From the NCBI RefSeq assembly GCF_018604545.1, contig NZ_CP075896.1:1116001-1180000 (forward strand): a DNA stretch of 64,000 nucleotides, read 5' to 3'. A program made the translations under genes and the position numbers. The stretch is from Streptomyces koelreuteriae (lineage in GTDB: Bacteria; Actinomycetota; Actinomycetes; Streptomycetales; Streptomycetaceae). Position 1 is the first letter of the stretch. Each line of letters starts with the position of its first letter. This document shows positions 25,210-35,069 of the stretch, piece after piece. The notes beneath the pieces are model-generated. The model was not told where the DNA came from. It made no database searches and saw nothing but the letters and a program-made list of their open reading frames with translations.

Positions 25210-28200
25210 TCAGTCGCCCTTGACGGGCAGTTCCTTCAACTGGATGTTGCGGAAGGAGACCTGGTCGTCGGCGCCATGGTTCTGGAGGCCGATGTAGCCG
25301 TCGGTCAGGCTCCGCTGGGGGTCCTTGTTGGTGAAGTCGTTGATCTTGACTCCGTTGAGGAACACCTGGAGGCGTTCGCCCTGGACCTTGATCTCGTAGG
25401 AGTTCCACTGGCCGGGCGGCCGCAGAACCTGGTCACGGGCCTTGATGTTGGCCGACTTGAACGAGTAGACGGAGCCCGTGGTGCGGTCGGCCGCGTCCGT
25501 GGCGTCGATCTGGATCTCGTAGCCCTTGTTCACGGCGGACCAGGGGTCGTCGGAGGCGGGGAAGCCCACGAAGATCCCGGAGTTGTCGTCGCCCCGCATC
25601 TTCCAGTCGAGCTTGAGGGAGTACGACTTCAGCTCCTTGGCCTGGTACCAGAGCAGGCCCATGCCTCCCTCGGACTCCATCACGCCGTCCTTGACGGCGA
25701 ACTTGCCGGGGCCGGCCTGCTTCCAGCCGTCCAGGGTCCGGCCGTTGAAGATCTTCCGGTGGTCCTTGCTCGGCTTGCAGTCCGCCTTGACCTGGCCGGT
25801 GGCGTACTGGAGGCCGCCGAGCAGGTGGGCGCGGAAGGCCTCCTCGGCGTAGGACTCCTTGGTGTGTCCGCCGCCGGTGTAGAAGGACCGGCCGCCGCCG
25901 TAGCTCTGGCACCAGGCGATCGGGTGGTCGCCCTTCATGTTCCCGCCCTGGTAGGTGGTCTCGTCCAGGGTGGCGAGGACCTTGGCCTGCTCACGGGGGT
26001 TGGTGCGGTAGTTGTACCACTCGTCGGTGCGCTCCCAGGCCTCGCCCAGATGCCCGGTGGACGGGTGGTCGTGGTCCTCGACGCGGACGGTGGCCTTCTG
26101 GATGGCCGGGTGCGAGTCGAAGTAGGCGCCGACGAGGCCGCCGTAGAAGGCCCAGTCGTACTCGGTGTCGGCCGCGGCGTGGATGCCCAGGTAACCGCCG
26201 CCGCCCGCCACGTAGTCCTCGAAGGCCTTCTGCTGCTCGGCGTTGAGGACATCACCCGTGGTGGACAGGAAGGCCACCGCGTCGTACTTGGCGAGGTTGG
26301 TCGTGGTGAACTGGCGGGCCTCCTCGGTCGCGTCGACCGTGATGCCGGCCGGGCCGCCGAGCTCCTTCAGGGCGGTGATGCCGGCCGGGATGGAGTCGTG
26401 CCGGAAGCCGGCGGTCTTGGAGAAGACCAGGACCTTCTTGCCGCCCTTGAACGGCTTGGTGGAGAACTCGAAGTCGTCCACGTCGAACAGCGCGCCCGCG
26501 CCGCCCTTGAAGACCAGGTAGATGTCCGTGGTCTTCTTCGGCAGGGACCGCAGCGGCACGTCGACGTTCTGGAAGGTCTCCCAGCCGCCGGTCGGCGGGA
26601 TGTAGGCCGAGCCGTGCAGCTTGCCGTCGGGCGAGCCGGTGCGCAGTTCGATGAAGCCGCCCGCGCCGCCGGAGGAGGCCCGCACGGTCATCTTCTTCTG
26701 GCCGTCGAACCGGTAGGGGGTGAAGGAGATCCAGTCGCCGTCGTCGATGTTGCCGACGGTCTTGCCGCCGTTGGCGCCGGTCTTGTCGATCACCGTGACG
26801 CCCGACTGGGTGCCGAAGTGCTCGCCCTGGCGGTGCAGCGGCTGGAGCACGGCGCGGGCGGTGCCGGTCAGGGTCTCCTGGCCGTTCGCCCCGCCGTCGG
26901 TGTAACTGGCGCCGACGACACCGTAGATGTTGGCGTTGGGGTCGTGGCCGCCGTCACCGGGGGGCGGCTTCAGGGTGCCCTCGCAGCCCATCTCGCTGGT
27001 CAGCTCGTGGGCGTGGGAGTCGTGGCCGAGGCTGTAAGCGACCTTGACCTTGGAGCAGTCGACCGTCTCCTCGGGGTCGGTGACGGTCACCTTGAAGGGG
27101 ACGGGCTTGCCGAACTCGGCCAGGGCGCCGTTGCCCGGGATGTCGATCCGCACCGTGGGCTCGGTGTTGCCGACGACGATCCGGGTGCTGGCGTTGCCGG
27201 TGTTGCCCTCGGCGTCCTTGGCGGTGAAGGTGGCGGTGTAGGTGCCGACCTTCTTGTACTTGTGGGTGGGGTTGAGGCCCTCGCCCTTGGTGCCGTCGCC
27301 GAAGTCCCAGGCGTAGGTGAGGTCCGGGGAGTCGGCGTCCTTGGCGGAACCGGTGAACTTGACCTTCAGGCCGGCCGCTCCGGACGTCTTGTCGGCGCTG
27401 ACCTCGGCGATCGGGGAGAAGCCGTCCTCGGCGTTCTCGATCCGGTACAGCGCGGAGTGCTCGTCGCCCTGGAACCAGGAGACGCCGTAGTCGAGGACGT
27501 AGAGCGCGCCGTCGGGGCCGAACTCCATGTCCATGATCTGGGTGCCGGTCCACGGGAAGTCGTTGATCTTCGCGACGGCGCCCTCGGCCGTCTGCTCGAT
27601 CCGCTTGATCCAGCGGCGGCCGAACTCACCCGCGAAGAAGTCACCGTCGTAGGCCTCGGGGAACTTCACCTTGGAGTCGAGGTCGGGGTCGTAGCGGTAG
27701 ACCGGGCCCGCCATGGGGGACTCGGATCCGGTGCCGAACTCGGGCACGGAGCCGCCGTCGTAGGGGATCCAGGCGGCCTGCGCGGGCGGCAGGTCGGTGA
27801 GGCCCGTGTTGTACGGCGAGGAGTTCTTGGGGGCGGCGCAGTCGAACTTCTCGCCGGACTCCTTGGTGGCGAAGTCGTAGTCGAGGTAGGCGTCGTTGTT
27901 GCCGGTGCAGAACGGCCAGCCGAAGTTGGCGGCCTTCGTCACCTTGGCGAACTCGACCTGTCCCGCCGGGCCCCGCTTCGGGTCGGCGGCGCCCGCGTCG
28001 GGGCCGTAGTCGCCGACGTAGACGATGCCGGTCTTGTCGTCGACGCTCATCCGGAACGGGTTGCGGAAGCCCATCGCGTAGATCTCGGGACGGGTCTTGT
28101 CCGTGCCCGGGGCGAAGAGGTTGCCGTCCGGGACGGTGTACGAGCCGTCCTCGGCGACCTTGATCCGCAGGATCTTGCCGCGCAGGTCGTTGGTGTTGGC

Positions 28201-28950
28201 GGAGCTGCGGCGGGCGTCGAAGGCGGGGTTGCGGCCCTCGCGGTCGTCGATGGGCGTGTAGCCGTCGGAGGCGAAGGGGTTGGAGTCGTCGCCGGTCGAC
28301 AGATAGAGGTTGCCGGCCGCGTCGAAGTCGATGTCGCCGCCGACGTGGCAGCAGATGCCGCGGGAGGCCGCGACGTCGATGACCTTCTTCTCGCTGGCCG
28401 CATTCAGCGTGCCGTTGGCGTTCAGGGTGAAGCGGGAGAGGCGGTTGACGCCGTCGAACTTCTTGAAGTCGTCGGCGGTGCCGGTCTCCGGGGCGTCGCC
28501 CGCGGGGGTGTCGAGCGGCGGGGCGTAGTAGAGGTAGATCGCCCGGTTGTTCTTGAAGTCCGGGTCGATGCCGACGCCCTGGAGGCCCTCCTCGTCGTGG
28601 CTGTAGACGTCGAGCTTGCCGGCGATCTTGGTGACGCCGCCCTGGTCGGTGAGGCGCAGTGTGCCGTCGCGCGAGGTGTGCAGGACGCTGCGGTCCGGGA
28701 GCACGGCGAGCGACATCGGCTCGCCCATCTCGGGTTCGCCCTTGGCGAGCGGCACCTGCTGGAACTGCCCCTCGGCGGCTGCCGGATCGTCGTGTTCCGG
28801 GTGCCCGGGGTGGGCGCCGGCGACGGTGGCGGGGGTGCCCACGGCCAGGAGCAGGCCGGTGAACAGGGCGACGGTGGCGCGAAGCCCAGAACGCCTGGGA
28901 TGCCTGGAATACCTGGGGGTGCGGGTGCTTCTGAGTCTGGTTCTGTGCAC
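25210..28950 (-). CDS. secreted multidomain protein: sorbosone-dehydrogenase-like beta propeller, PKD, CBM6-like, ThuA, DUF1080
   Basis: A 1246-aa exported protein with a signal peptide ending near residue 46. Domains in order: glucose/sorbosone dehydrogenase-like propeller (~65-505; CCHVGGDIDF, YLSTGDDSNPF, YAMGFRNPFR, YVGDYGPDAG), PKD domain (~510-600; WDFGDGTKGEGLNPTHKY), CBM6-like lectin fold (~670-830), ThuA glutamine-amidotransferase-like domain (~833-1055; VLVFSKTAGFRHDSI, GYLGIHAAADTEYDW, GGGHTKESY) and DUF1080 (~1064-1245; FNGRTLDGWK). DUF1080 members include 3-keto-disaccharide hydrolases and ThuA is linked to trehalose utilisation, so extracellular attack on an oxidised glycoside is a reasonable guess. 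It is the last gene of the sugar operon and ends at the hairpin at 25172-25205. Confidence 0.88.
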   Translation of the reverse strand: MHRTRLRSTRTPRYSRHPRRSGLRATVALFTGLLLAVGTPATVAGAHPGHPEHDDPAAAEGQFQQVPLAKGEPEMGEPMSLAVLPDRSVLHTSRDGTLRLTDQGGVTKIAGKLDVYSHDEEGLQGVGIDPDFKNNRAIYLYYAPPLDTPAGDAPETGTADDFKKFDGVNRLSRFTLNANGTLNAASEKKVIDVAASRGICCHVGGDIDFDAAGNLYLSTGDDSNPFASDGYTPIDDREGRNPAFDARRSSANTNDLRGKILRIKVAEDGSYTVPDGNLFAPGTDKTRPEIYAMGFRNPFRMSVDDKTGIVYVGDYGPDAGAADPKRGPAGQVEFAKVTKAANFGWPFCTGNNDAYLDYDFATKESGEKFDCAAPKNSSPYNTGLTDLPPAQAAWIPYDGGSVPEFGTGSESPMAGPVYRYDPDLDSKVKFPEAYDGDFFAGEFGRRWIKRIEQTAEGAVAKINDFPWTGTQIMDMEFGPDGALYVLDYGVSWFQGDEHSALYRIENAEDGFSPIAEVSADKTSGAAGLKVKFTGSAKDADSPDLTYAWDFGDGTKGEGLNPTHKYKKVGTYTATFTAKDAEGNTGNASTRIVVGNTEPTVRIDIPGNGALAEFGKPVPFKVTVTDPEETVDCSKVKVAYSLGHDSHAHELTSEMGCEGTLKPPPGDGGHDPNANIYGVVGASYTDGGANGQETLTGTARAVLQPLHRQGEHFGTQSGVTVIDKTGANGGKTVGNIDDGDWISFTPYRFDGQKKMTVRASSGGAGGFIELRTGSPDGKLHGSAYIPPTGGWETFQNVDVPLRSLPKKTTDIYLVFKGGAGALFDVDDFEFSTKPFKGGKKVLVFSKTAGFRHDSIPAGITALKELGGPAGITVDATEEARQFTTTNLAKYDAVAFLSTTGDVLNAEQQKAFEDYVAGGGGYLGIHAAADTEYDWAFYGGLVGAYFDSHPAIQKATVRVEDHDHPSTGHLGEAWERTDEWYNYRTNPREQAKVLATLDETTYQGGNMKGDHPIAWCQSYGGGRSFYTGGGHTKESYAEEAFRAHLLGGLQYATGQVKADCKPSKDHRKIFNGRTLDGWKQAGPGKFAVKDGVMESEGGMGLLWYQAKELKSYSLKLDWKMRGDDNSGIFVGFPASDDPWSAVNKGYEIQIDATDAADRTTGSVYSFKSANIKARDQVLRPPGQWNSYEIKVQGERLQVFLNGVKINDFTNKDPQRSLTDGYIGLQNHGADDQVSFRNIQLKELPVKGD

Positions 28951-28988
28951 GAAGTCCCTCCGGGAACGGGGTGGGCCGTACGGGGTGG

Positions 28989-29040
28989 GTGCGTAGACGT
29001 GCGGTGCGTAGACGTGCGGTGCGTGGACGTGCGGTGCGGG
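28989..29040. repeat. 15-bp minisatellite in the sugar operon
   Basis: GTGCGTAGACGTGCG repeats at 28989-29003 and 29004-29018, with a one-base variant at 29019-29033 and a 7-bp remnant. It lies between the isomerase stop and the start of the giant secreted protein gene, inside the mRNA leader of the latter. Confidence 0.85.
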
Positions 29041-29076
29041 CGCCGGGGTGCGCCGTCACCCCGGAGGTGTCCTGGT

Positions 29077-30075
<999 letters not shown>

Positions 30076-30090
30076 TGCGCGTCAGCCTCC

Positions 30091-31305
30091 TCAGACCGCG
30101 ATCGGGGTGTAGACGGAGTTCTTCTCGGCGCTCTCCTCGACCGCCGCGAGCACGCGCTGCACCTGCAGCCCGTCGGCGAAGGAGGGTTCGGGGCGGCGGC
30201 CCTCGGCGACGGCGTGGACCAGGTCGCGGGCCTGGTGGACGAAGGTGTGCTCGTAGCCGAGGCCGTGGCCCGGCGGCCACCAGGCATCCAGGTAGGGGTG
30301 GTCGGGTTCGGTGACGAGGATCCGGCGGAAGCCGGCCTCGGCGCCCGGCTCGGTGCCGTCGTGGAACGACAGTTCGTTCAGCCGCTCCAGGTCGAAGGCG
30401 AGCGAGCCGCGCTCCCCGTTGAGCTCGATGCGCAGGGCGTTCTTGCGGCCGGTGGCGTAGCGGGTGGCCTCGAAGGAGGCGAGGGCGCCGGAGGGGAAGC
30501 GGGCCGTGAACAGGGCGGCGTCGTCCACGGTGACCTGGCCGGTGCCGGCCGAGGAGACCGCGGCCAGCCCGCTGGTGGCGCCGGTGGGCAGCGGCCGCTC
30601 CCGTACGAAGGTCTCCGTCAGCGCGGAGACGCCCGCCAGCCGCTCCCCCGTCAGATACTGCGCGAGGTCGATGATGTGCGCGCCCAGGTCGCCGAGCGAG
30701 CCCGAGCCGGCCTGCTCCCTGCGCAGCCGCCAGGTCAGCGGGAAGTCCGGGTCGACGAGCCAGTCCTGGAGGTACGACACGCGCACGTGCCGCAGCCTGC
30801 CCAGGCGGCCCTCGACGACCATCCGGCGGGCCAGGGCGGTGGCCGGCACCCGGCGGTAGTTGAAGCCGACCATCGCCACCTGGCCCCGTGCCTGCGCCTC
30901 CTCGGCCGCGCGTTCCATCGACGCGGCCTCCTCGACGGTGTTGGCGAGGGGCTTCTCGCACAGGACGTGCTTGCCGGCGGCCAGGGCGGCGAGGGCGATC
31001 TCGGCGTGACTGTCGCCGGGGGTGCAGATGTCGACGAGGTCGATGTCGTCCCGTTCGACGAGGGCACGCCAGTCGGTCTCGACGGACGCCCAGCCGTGCC
31101 GGTCCGCCGCCGCCCGCGCGGCGGTGGCGTCCCGGCCGCAGATCGCGGCCCGCACCGGGTTCAGCGGCAGGTCGAAGACGCGGCCCGCGGTGCGCCAGCC
31201 CTGGGAGTGGGCGGCGCCCATGAAGGCGTAGCCCACCATCCCCACGCGCAGGGGTGGCTTGCCTGCCTCCTCGGTCCCTTCTGACTGCTGCTGCGGCTGT
31301 CCCAT
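30091..31305 (-). CDS. Gfo/Idh/MocA family NAD(P)-dependent sugar dehydrogenase
   Basis: A 404-aa oxidoreductase. The Rossmann motif LRVGMVGYAFMGAAHSQGW is at ~19-37, IDLVDICTPGDSHAEIA follows, and HVLCEKPLANTVEEA has the conserved EKP lysine. The C-terminal half contains SLGDLGAHIIDLAQYLTGE with the catalytic Asp/His pair. It probably oxidises an imported sugar or inositol hydroxyl to a keto group. The ATG at 31305 has GAGGAGG upstream. It lies 61 bp downstream of the sugar-binding lipoprotein gene and 15 bp upstream of the isomerase gene. Confidence 0.87.
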   Translation of the reverse strand: MGQPQQQSEGTEEAGKPPLRVGMVGYAFMGAAHSQGWRTAGRVFDLPLNPVRAAICGRDATAARAAADRHGWASVETDWRALVERDDIDLVDICTPGDSHAEIALAALAAGKHVLCEKPLANTVEEAASMERAAEEAQARGQVAMVGFNYRRVPATALARRMVVEGRLGRLRHVRVSYLQDWLVDPDFPLTWRLRREQAGSGSLGDLGAHIIDLAQYLTGERLAGVSALTETFVRERPLPTGATSGLAAVSSAGTGQVTVDDAALFTARFPSGALASFEATRYATGRKNALRIELNGERGSLAFDLERLNELSFHDGTEPGAEAGFRRILVTEPDHPYLDAWWPPGHGLGYEHTFVHQARDLVHAVAEGRRPEPSFADGLQVQRVLAAVEESAEKNSVYTPIAV

Positions 31306-31366
31306 GTGGGAGTCCTCCTCGTCCTGGTCGGGGTCGCGCACGTGGGGGGTGCGGGGGCGGAACCGG

Positions 31367-32413
31367 TCACTGGAAGCCGGTGGGCATGTACTGGTCGACG
31401 TTCGTCTTGTCGACGACGGCCGAGTAGAGCGTGATCGACGCGGGGATCTCGAACTCGGCCATGCCGCCGACGCCCTTGCCCTGGCCGAGGGCGCGGGCGA
31501 GGTCGATCGCGGAGGCGGCCATGGTCGGCGGGTAGAGCACCGTCGCCTTGAGCACACCGTCGTCCTGCTTGATGGCCTGGAAGGCGGAGAGCGCTCCGGC
31601 CCCGCCGACCATCAGGAAGTCGTCGCGCCCGGCCTGCTCGATGGCGCGCAGCGCGCCCACGCCCTGGTCGTCGTCGTGGTTCCACAGCGCGTCGAACTTC
31701 GACTGGGCCTGGAGCAGCTGCGCCATCTTGGCCTGCCCGGACTCGACGGTGAACTCGGCGGCCTGGCGGGCGACCTTCTTGATGTTGGGGTAGTTCTTCA
31801 GGGCGTCGTCGAAGCCCTTGGTGCGCTGCTTGGTCAGCTCCAGGTTGTCCAGGCCCGCCAGTTCGATGACGCGGGCGCCGGACTTGCCCTTGAGCTTCTC
31901 GCCGATGTAGTGCCCGGCGTTGAGGCCCATGCCGTAGTTGTCGCCGCCGATCCAGCAGCGGTAGGCCTGCGGGGTGTTGAAGATCCGGTCGAGGTTGACG
32001 ACCGGGATGCCCGCGCGCATCGCCTTCAGCCCGACCTGGGTGAGGGCCTTGCCGTCGGCGGGCAGCACCACCAGGACGTCGACCTTCTTGTTGATGAGGG
32101 TCTCGATCTGGCCGATCTGCTGGGCGGTGTCGTTGGAGCCCTCGGTGATCTCCAGGGTGACGTCCGCGTACTTCTCGGCCCGCTCCTTGGCGTTGTCGTT
32201 GATGGCGTTGAGCCAGCCGTGGTCGGCCTGCGGTCCGGCGAAGCCGATGGTGACCTTCTTGCCCGGCTTGTCGTCGGCGGCGGGCTGGTCGTTCCCGGCC
32301 GGCTCGTCCTTGGAGCCGGAGGGCTCGTTGCTCGTGCAACCCGTGATGAGGGCACCGGCGGAGACGGCGGCGGCCCCGAAGAGCAGTCCTCTGCGGCTCG
32401 TGATCTCTGTCAT
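31367..32413 (-). CDS. sugar ABC transporter substrate-binding lipoprotein (RbsB-type)
   Basis: A 348-aa periplasmic-binding-protein fold of the ribose/galactose class. The N-terminus carries SRRGLLF followed by the lipobox LITGC, so it is probably exported by Tat and anchored by a lipid. The binding fold starts at KKVTIGFAGPQADHGWLNAI, with DVLVVLPADGKAL, VVNLDRIF and WIGGDNYGMG. A charged Gly/Asp/Pro-rich linker follows the lipid anchor. It delivers a sugar to the permease encoded 17 bp upstream. Confidence 0.9.
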   Translation of the reverse strand: MTEITSRRGLLFGAAAVSAGALITGCTSNEPSGSKDEPAGNDQPAADDKPGKKVTIGFAGPQADHGWLNAINDNAKERAEKYADVTLEITEGSNDTAQQIGQIETLINKKVDVLVVLPADGKALTQVGLKAMRAGIPVVNLDRIFNTPQAYRCWIGGDNYGMGLNAGHYIGEKLKGKSGARVIELAGLDNLELTKQRTKGFDDALKNYPNIKKVARQAAEFTVESGQAKMAQLLQAQSKFDALWNHDDDQGVGALRAIEQAGRDDFLMVGGAGALSAFQAIKQDDGVLKATVLYPPTMAASAIDLARALGQGKGVGGMAEFEIPASITLYSAVVDKTNVDQYMPTGFQ

Positions 32414-32430
32414 GGCGGTGAACCCTTTCC

Positions 32431-33447
32431 TCAGGTCGTGCTCGCGGTACGGCGCTGGACCAGCACGGCGGCGACGATGATCGCGCCCTTGGCGATCTGC
32501 TGGACGTCGCTCTGCAGGTTGTTCAGGGCGAAGATGTTGGTGATCGTGGTGAAGATCAGGACGCCCAGGACGGAGCCGACGATGGTGCCCCGGCCGCCGC
32601 TGAGCAGGGTGCCGCCGATGATCGCGGCGGCGATGGCGTCGAGTTCGTAGAGGTTGCCGTTGGTGTTCTGGCCGGAGCCGGCCAGCACGATCAGCAGGAA
32701 GGCGGCGATGCCGCAGCACAGGCCGGACAGCAGATAGAGGTAGAGCCGCTGGCGGCGTACGTCGATGCCGGCGAGCCGGGCGGCCTCCGGGTTGCCGCCG
32801 ACGGCGACGGTGCGGCGGCCGAAGGTGGTGCGGTTGAGCACCAGCCAGCCGATGACCGTCACGACCGCGAAGACCAGGACCAGGGGCGGGATGCCGAGGA
32901 CGTAGGCGTCGCGCTCGCCGAGGTCGAGGACGGAGGGCACGGTGACGATCTGGGTCTTGCCGTCGGTGATCTGCAGGGCGAGACCGCGGGCGGAGGCCAG
33001 CATGGCGAGGGTGGCGATGAACGGCACCATCGCGCCGTAGGCGATGAGCACCCCGTTGACCAGCCCGCAGCCGACCCCGACGATCATCGCCGTGAAGAGG
33101 ATCCCGACGAAACCGTACTCCTGGGTGGCGACCGTCGTCGCCCACACGGAGGCGAGGGCGACGATCGCGCCGACCGACAGGTCGATGCCGCCGGAGACGA
33201 TGACGAAGGTCATGCCGACGGTGACGACGCCGATCACGGAGGCCTGGGTGAGGACGAGTTGCAGGTTGCGGGTGTCGAGGAACTCGTCGGGCTTGGTGAT
33301 GCCGCCGATCAGGATCAGCGCGGCGAGCACGCCGAGCAGGGAGAGGGTGCGGACGTCGGCGCGGAACAGCAGGCCGCGCCAGGCCGGGGGCTGAGCCTCG
33401 GGCACCTTGTCGGTGCTGTCCCGCGGTGGGGAGACGGGCTGCGTCAT
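32431..33447 (-). CDS. sugar ABC transporter permease (RbsC-type)
   Basis: A 338-aa permease with about 9-10 hydrophobic segments. The family motifs VIVSGGIDLSVGAIVALAS, GLVNGVLIAYGAMVPFIATLA and AIIGGTLLSGGRGTIVGSVLG are intact; the last includes the contact region for the ATPase. It overlaps the ATPase stop by 4 bp (ATGA). It forms the membrane channel of a ribose/xylose-class importer. Confidence 0.92.
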   Translation of the reverse strand: MTQPVSPPRDSTDKVPEAQPPAWRGLLFRADVRTLSLLGVLAALILIGGITKPDEFLDTRNLQLVLTQASVIGVVTVGMTFVIVSGGIDLSVGAIVALASVWATTVATQEYGFVGILFTAMIVGVGCGLVNGVLIAYGAMVPFIATLAMLASARGLALQITDGKTQIVTVPSVLDLGERDAYVLGIPPLVLVFAVVTVIGWLVLNRTTFGRRTVAVGGNPEAARLAGIDVRRQRLYLYLLSGLCCGIAAFLLIVLAGSGQNTNGNLYELDAIAAAIIGGTLLSGGRGTIVGSVLGVLIFTTITNIFALNNLQSDVQQIAKGAIIVAAVLVQRRTASTT

Positions 33448-34961
33448 GACGCCGGGCTTCCTTCCATGACCAGGTCGAGTACGCGGTGTTCGTCGAGTTC
33501 GCGCGCGGGTGCCGTGTGGACGACACGGCCCTCGCGCAGCACCAGGACGCGATCGGCGAGGCCGAGCACCTCGGGCACCTCGCTGGAGACCAGCAGCACG
33601 GCGAGGCCTTCGTCGGCCAGCCTGCGGACCACGGCGTACAGTTCGGCGCGCGCGCCGACGTCGACGCCGCGGGTGGGTTCGTCGAGCAGCAGCACCCGGC
33701 AGCCGCGCAGCAGCCAGCGGGCCAGGACGGCCTTCTGCTGATTGCCGCCGGACAGGGTGCGCACGGGCACGGACGGGTTGTCCGGCCTGAGCGACAGCTC
33801 GCGCGTCGCGGCCCGGGCGGCACCGAGTTCGGCGCGCCGGTCGATCCAGCCGCCGCGCGAGAAGCGGGACATGGAGGAGACCGACACATTGCGGGTGACG
33901 GACTCCAGCATCAGCAGGGCCTGGGCCTTGCGTTCCTCGGGGGCGAGCCCGAGTCCGGCGCGGACGGCGGCCCGTACGCTGCCCGGCCTCAAGGGCCGTC
34001 CGTCGACGAGGACCTGACCGGACGTCGGTTTGCGAGCTCCGTAGACGGTCTCCAGGATCTCGGAGCGGCCCGAGCCGACCAGTCCGGCGAGGCCGACGAT
34101 CTCGCCCGGCCGTACCTCCAGGTCGAAGGCCTCGAACTCCCCTTGCCGAGCCAGCCCTTGAATCCGGAGAACCGATTCTCCGGTCGGCGGGGAGACGGGC
34201 CGGTCGGGGAAGACGTACTCGACGTTGCGGCCCGTCATCAGCGCGACGACCTCGCGGGTCGGTGTCGACTTCGCCGGGAGCCCGTTCGCGACGGCCCGTC
34301 CGTCCTTCAGCACGGTGACCCGGTCGCCGATGCGCCGGATCTCCTCCAGCCGGTGCGAGATGTAGACGACGGCGACTCCGCCGGCGGTGAGATCACCGAC
34401 GATGCGGAAGAGGTTGTCGACCTCGTCCGGGTCGAGGGCGGCGGAGGGCTCGTCCATCACGATGAGCCGCACATCGTGGGAGAGCGCCCGCGCCATGGAC
34501 ACGATCTGCTGCTGCGCGGCCGACAACTCCCCGACGAGACGGGCCGGATCGACCTCCGGATGCCCGAGTCGCTTGAGCAGCCGGGCGGTCGACTCGCGCG
34601 CCGTCCTCCCGCGTACGACGAACCCGGCTGTGGTCGGCTCATGCCCGAGGTGGACGTTCTCGGCGACCGACAGATGCTCCACCAGGTCGAGTTCCTGGTA
34701 GATGGTGGCGATGCCCAGGCGCATGGCGGCGATCGGCGAGCGGAGCGTGACCTCCTCACCGCGCCAGCGGATGGTGCCGGTGTCGGGTTGGTGGGCACCG
34801 GCCAAGACCTTGATGAGGGTCGACTTGCCCGCGCCGTTCTGGCCGAGCAGGCAGTGCACCTCACCGGCCTGGACGTCGAGGTCGACGCCGTCGAGCGCCC
34901 GGACTCCGGGGAACGACTTGGTGATGCCGGACATGCTGAGCAGCGGTGGTTCTGGTGCCAT
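33444..34961 (-). CDS. sugar ABC transporter ATP-binding protein, two cassettes (RbsA-type)
   Basis: A 505-aa protein with two ATPase domains. Domain 1 has Walker A GQNGAGKST at ~40-48, signature LSAAQQQIVSMARAL and Walker B LIVMDEPSAAL. Domain 2 has the degenerate P-loop GLVGSGRSE usual for RbsA/MglA, signature LSGGNQQKAVLARWL and LLLDEPTRGVDVG. The ATG at 34961 is preceded by AGGGGAA. It energises import of the sugar bound by the lipoprotein encoded downstream. Confidence 0.93.
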   Translation of the reverse strand: MAPEPPLLSMSGITKSFPGVRALDGVDLDVQAGEVHCLLGQNGAGKSTLIKVLAGAHQPDTGTIRWRGEEVTLRSPIAAMRLGIATIYQELDLVEHLSVAENVHLGHEPTTAGFVVRGRTARESTARLLKRLGHPEVDPARLVGELSAAQQQIVSMARALSHDVRLIVMDEPSAALDPDEVDNLFRIVGDLTAGGVAVVYISHRLEEIRRIGDRVTVLKDGRAVANGLPAKSTPTREVVALMTGRNVEYVFPDRPVSPPTGESVLRIQGLARQGEFEAFDLEVRPGEIVGLAGLVGSGRSEILETVYGARKPTSGQVLVDGRPLRPGSVRAAVRAGLGLAPEERKAQALLMLESVTRNVSVSSMSRFSRGGWIDRRAELGAARAATRELSLRPDNPSVPVRTLSGGNQQKAVLARWLLRGCRVLLLDEPTRGVDVGARAELYAVVRRLADEGLAVLLVSSEVPEVLGLADRVLVLREGRVVHTAPARELDEHRVLDLVMEGSPAS

Positions 34962-35069
34962 GCGAATTCCCCTTGGCAGGCGTGCGGGCCGGTTCAGGGC
35001 AGGGCGGAGCGGAGCGGAGCAGGGCACTGTGCAGGGCGCGGTACAGGTACGCCGTACGGAACTGTGCGC

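Noticed and set aside
34962..35069. Possible small gene between the ROK regulator and the ABC ATPase
   Set aside because: No ORF with a ribosome-binding site is seen in the 108 bp. The sequence contains GGAGC-type repeats but nothing that codes.
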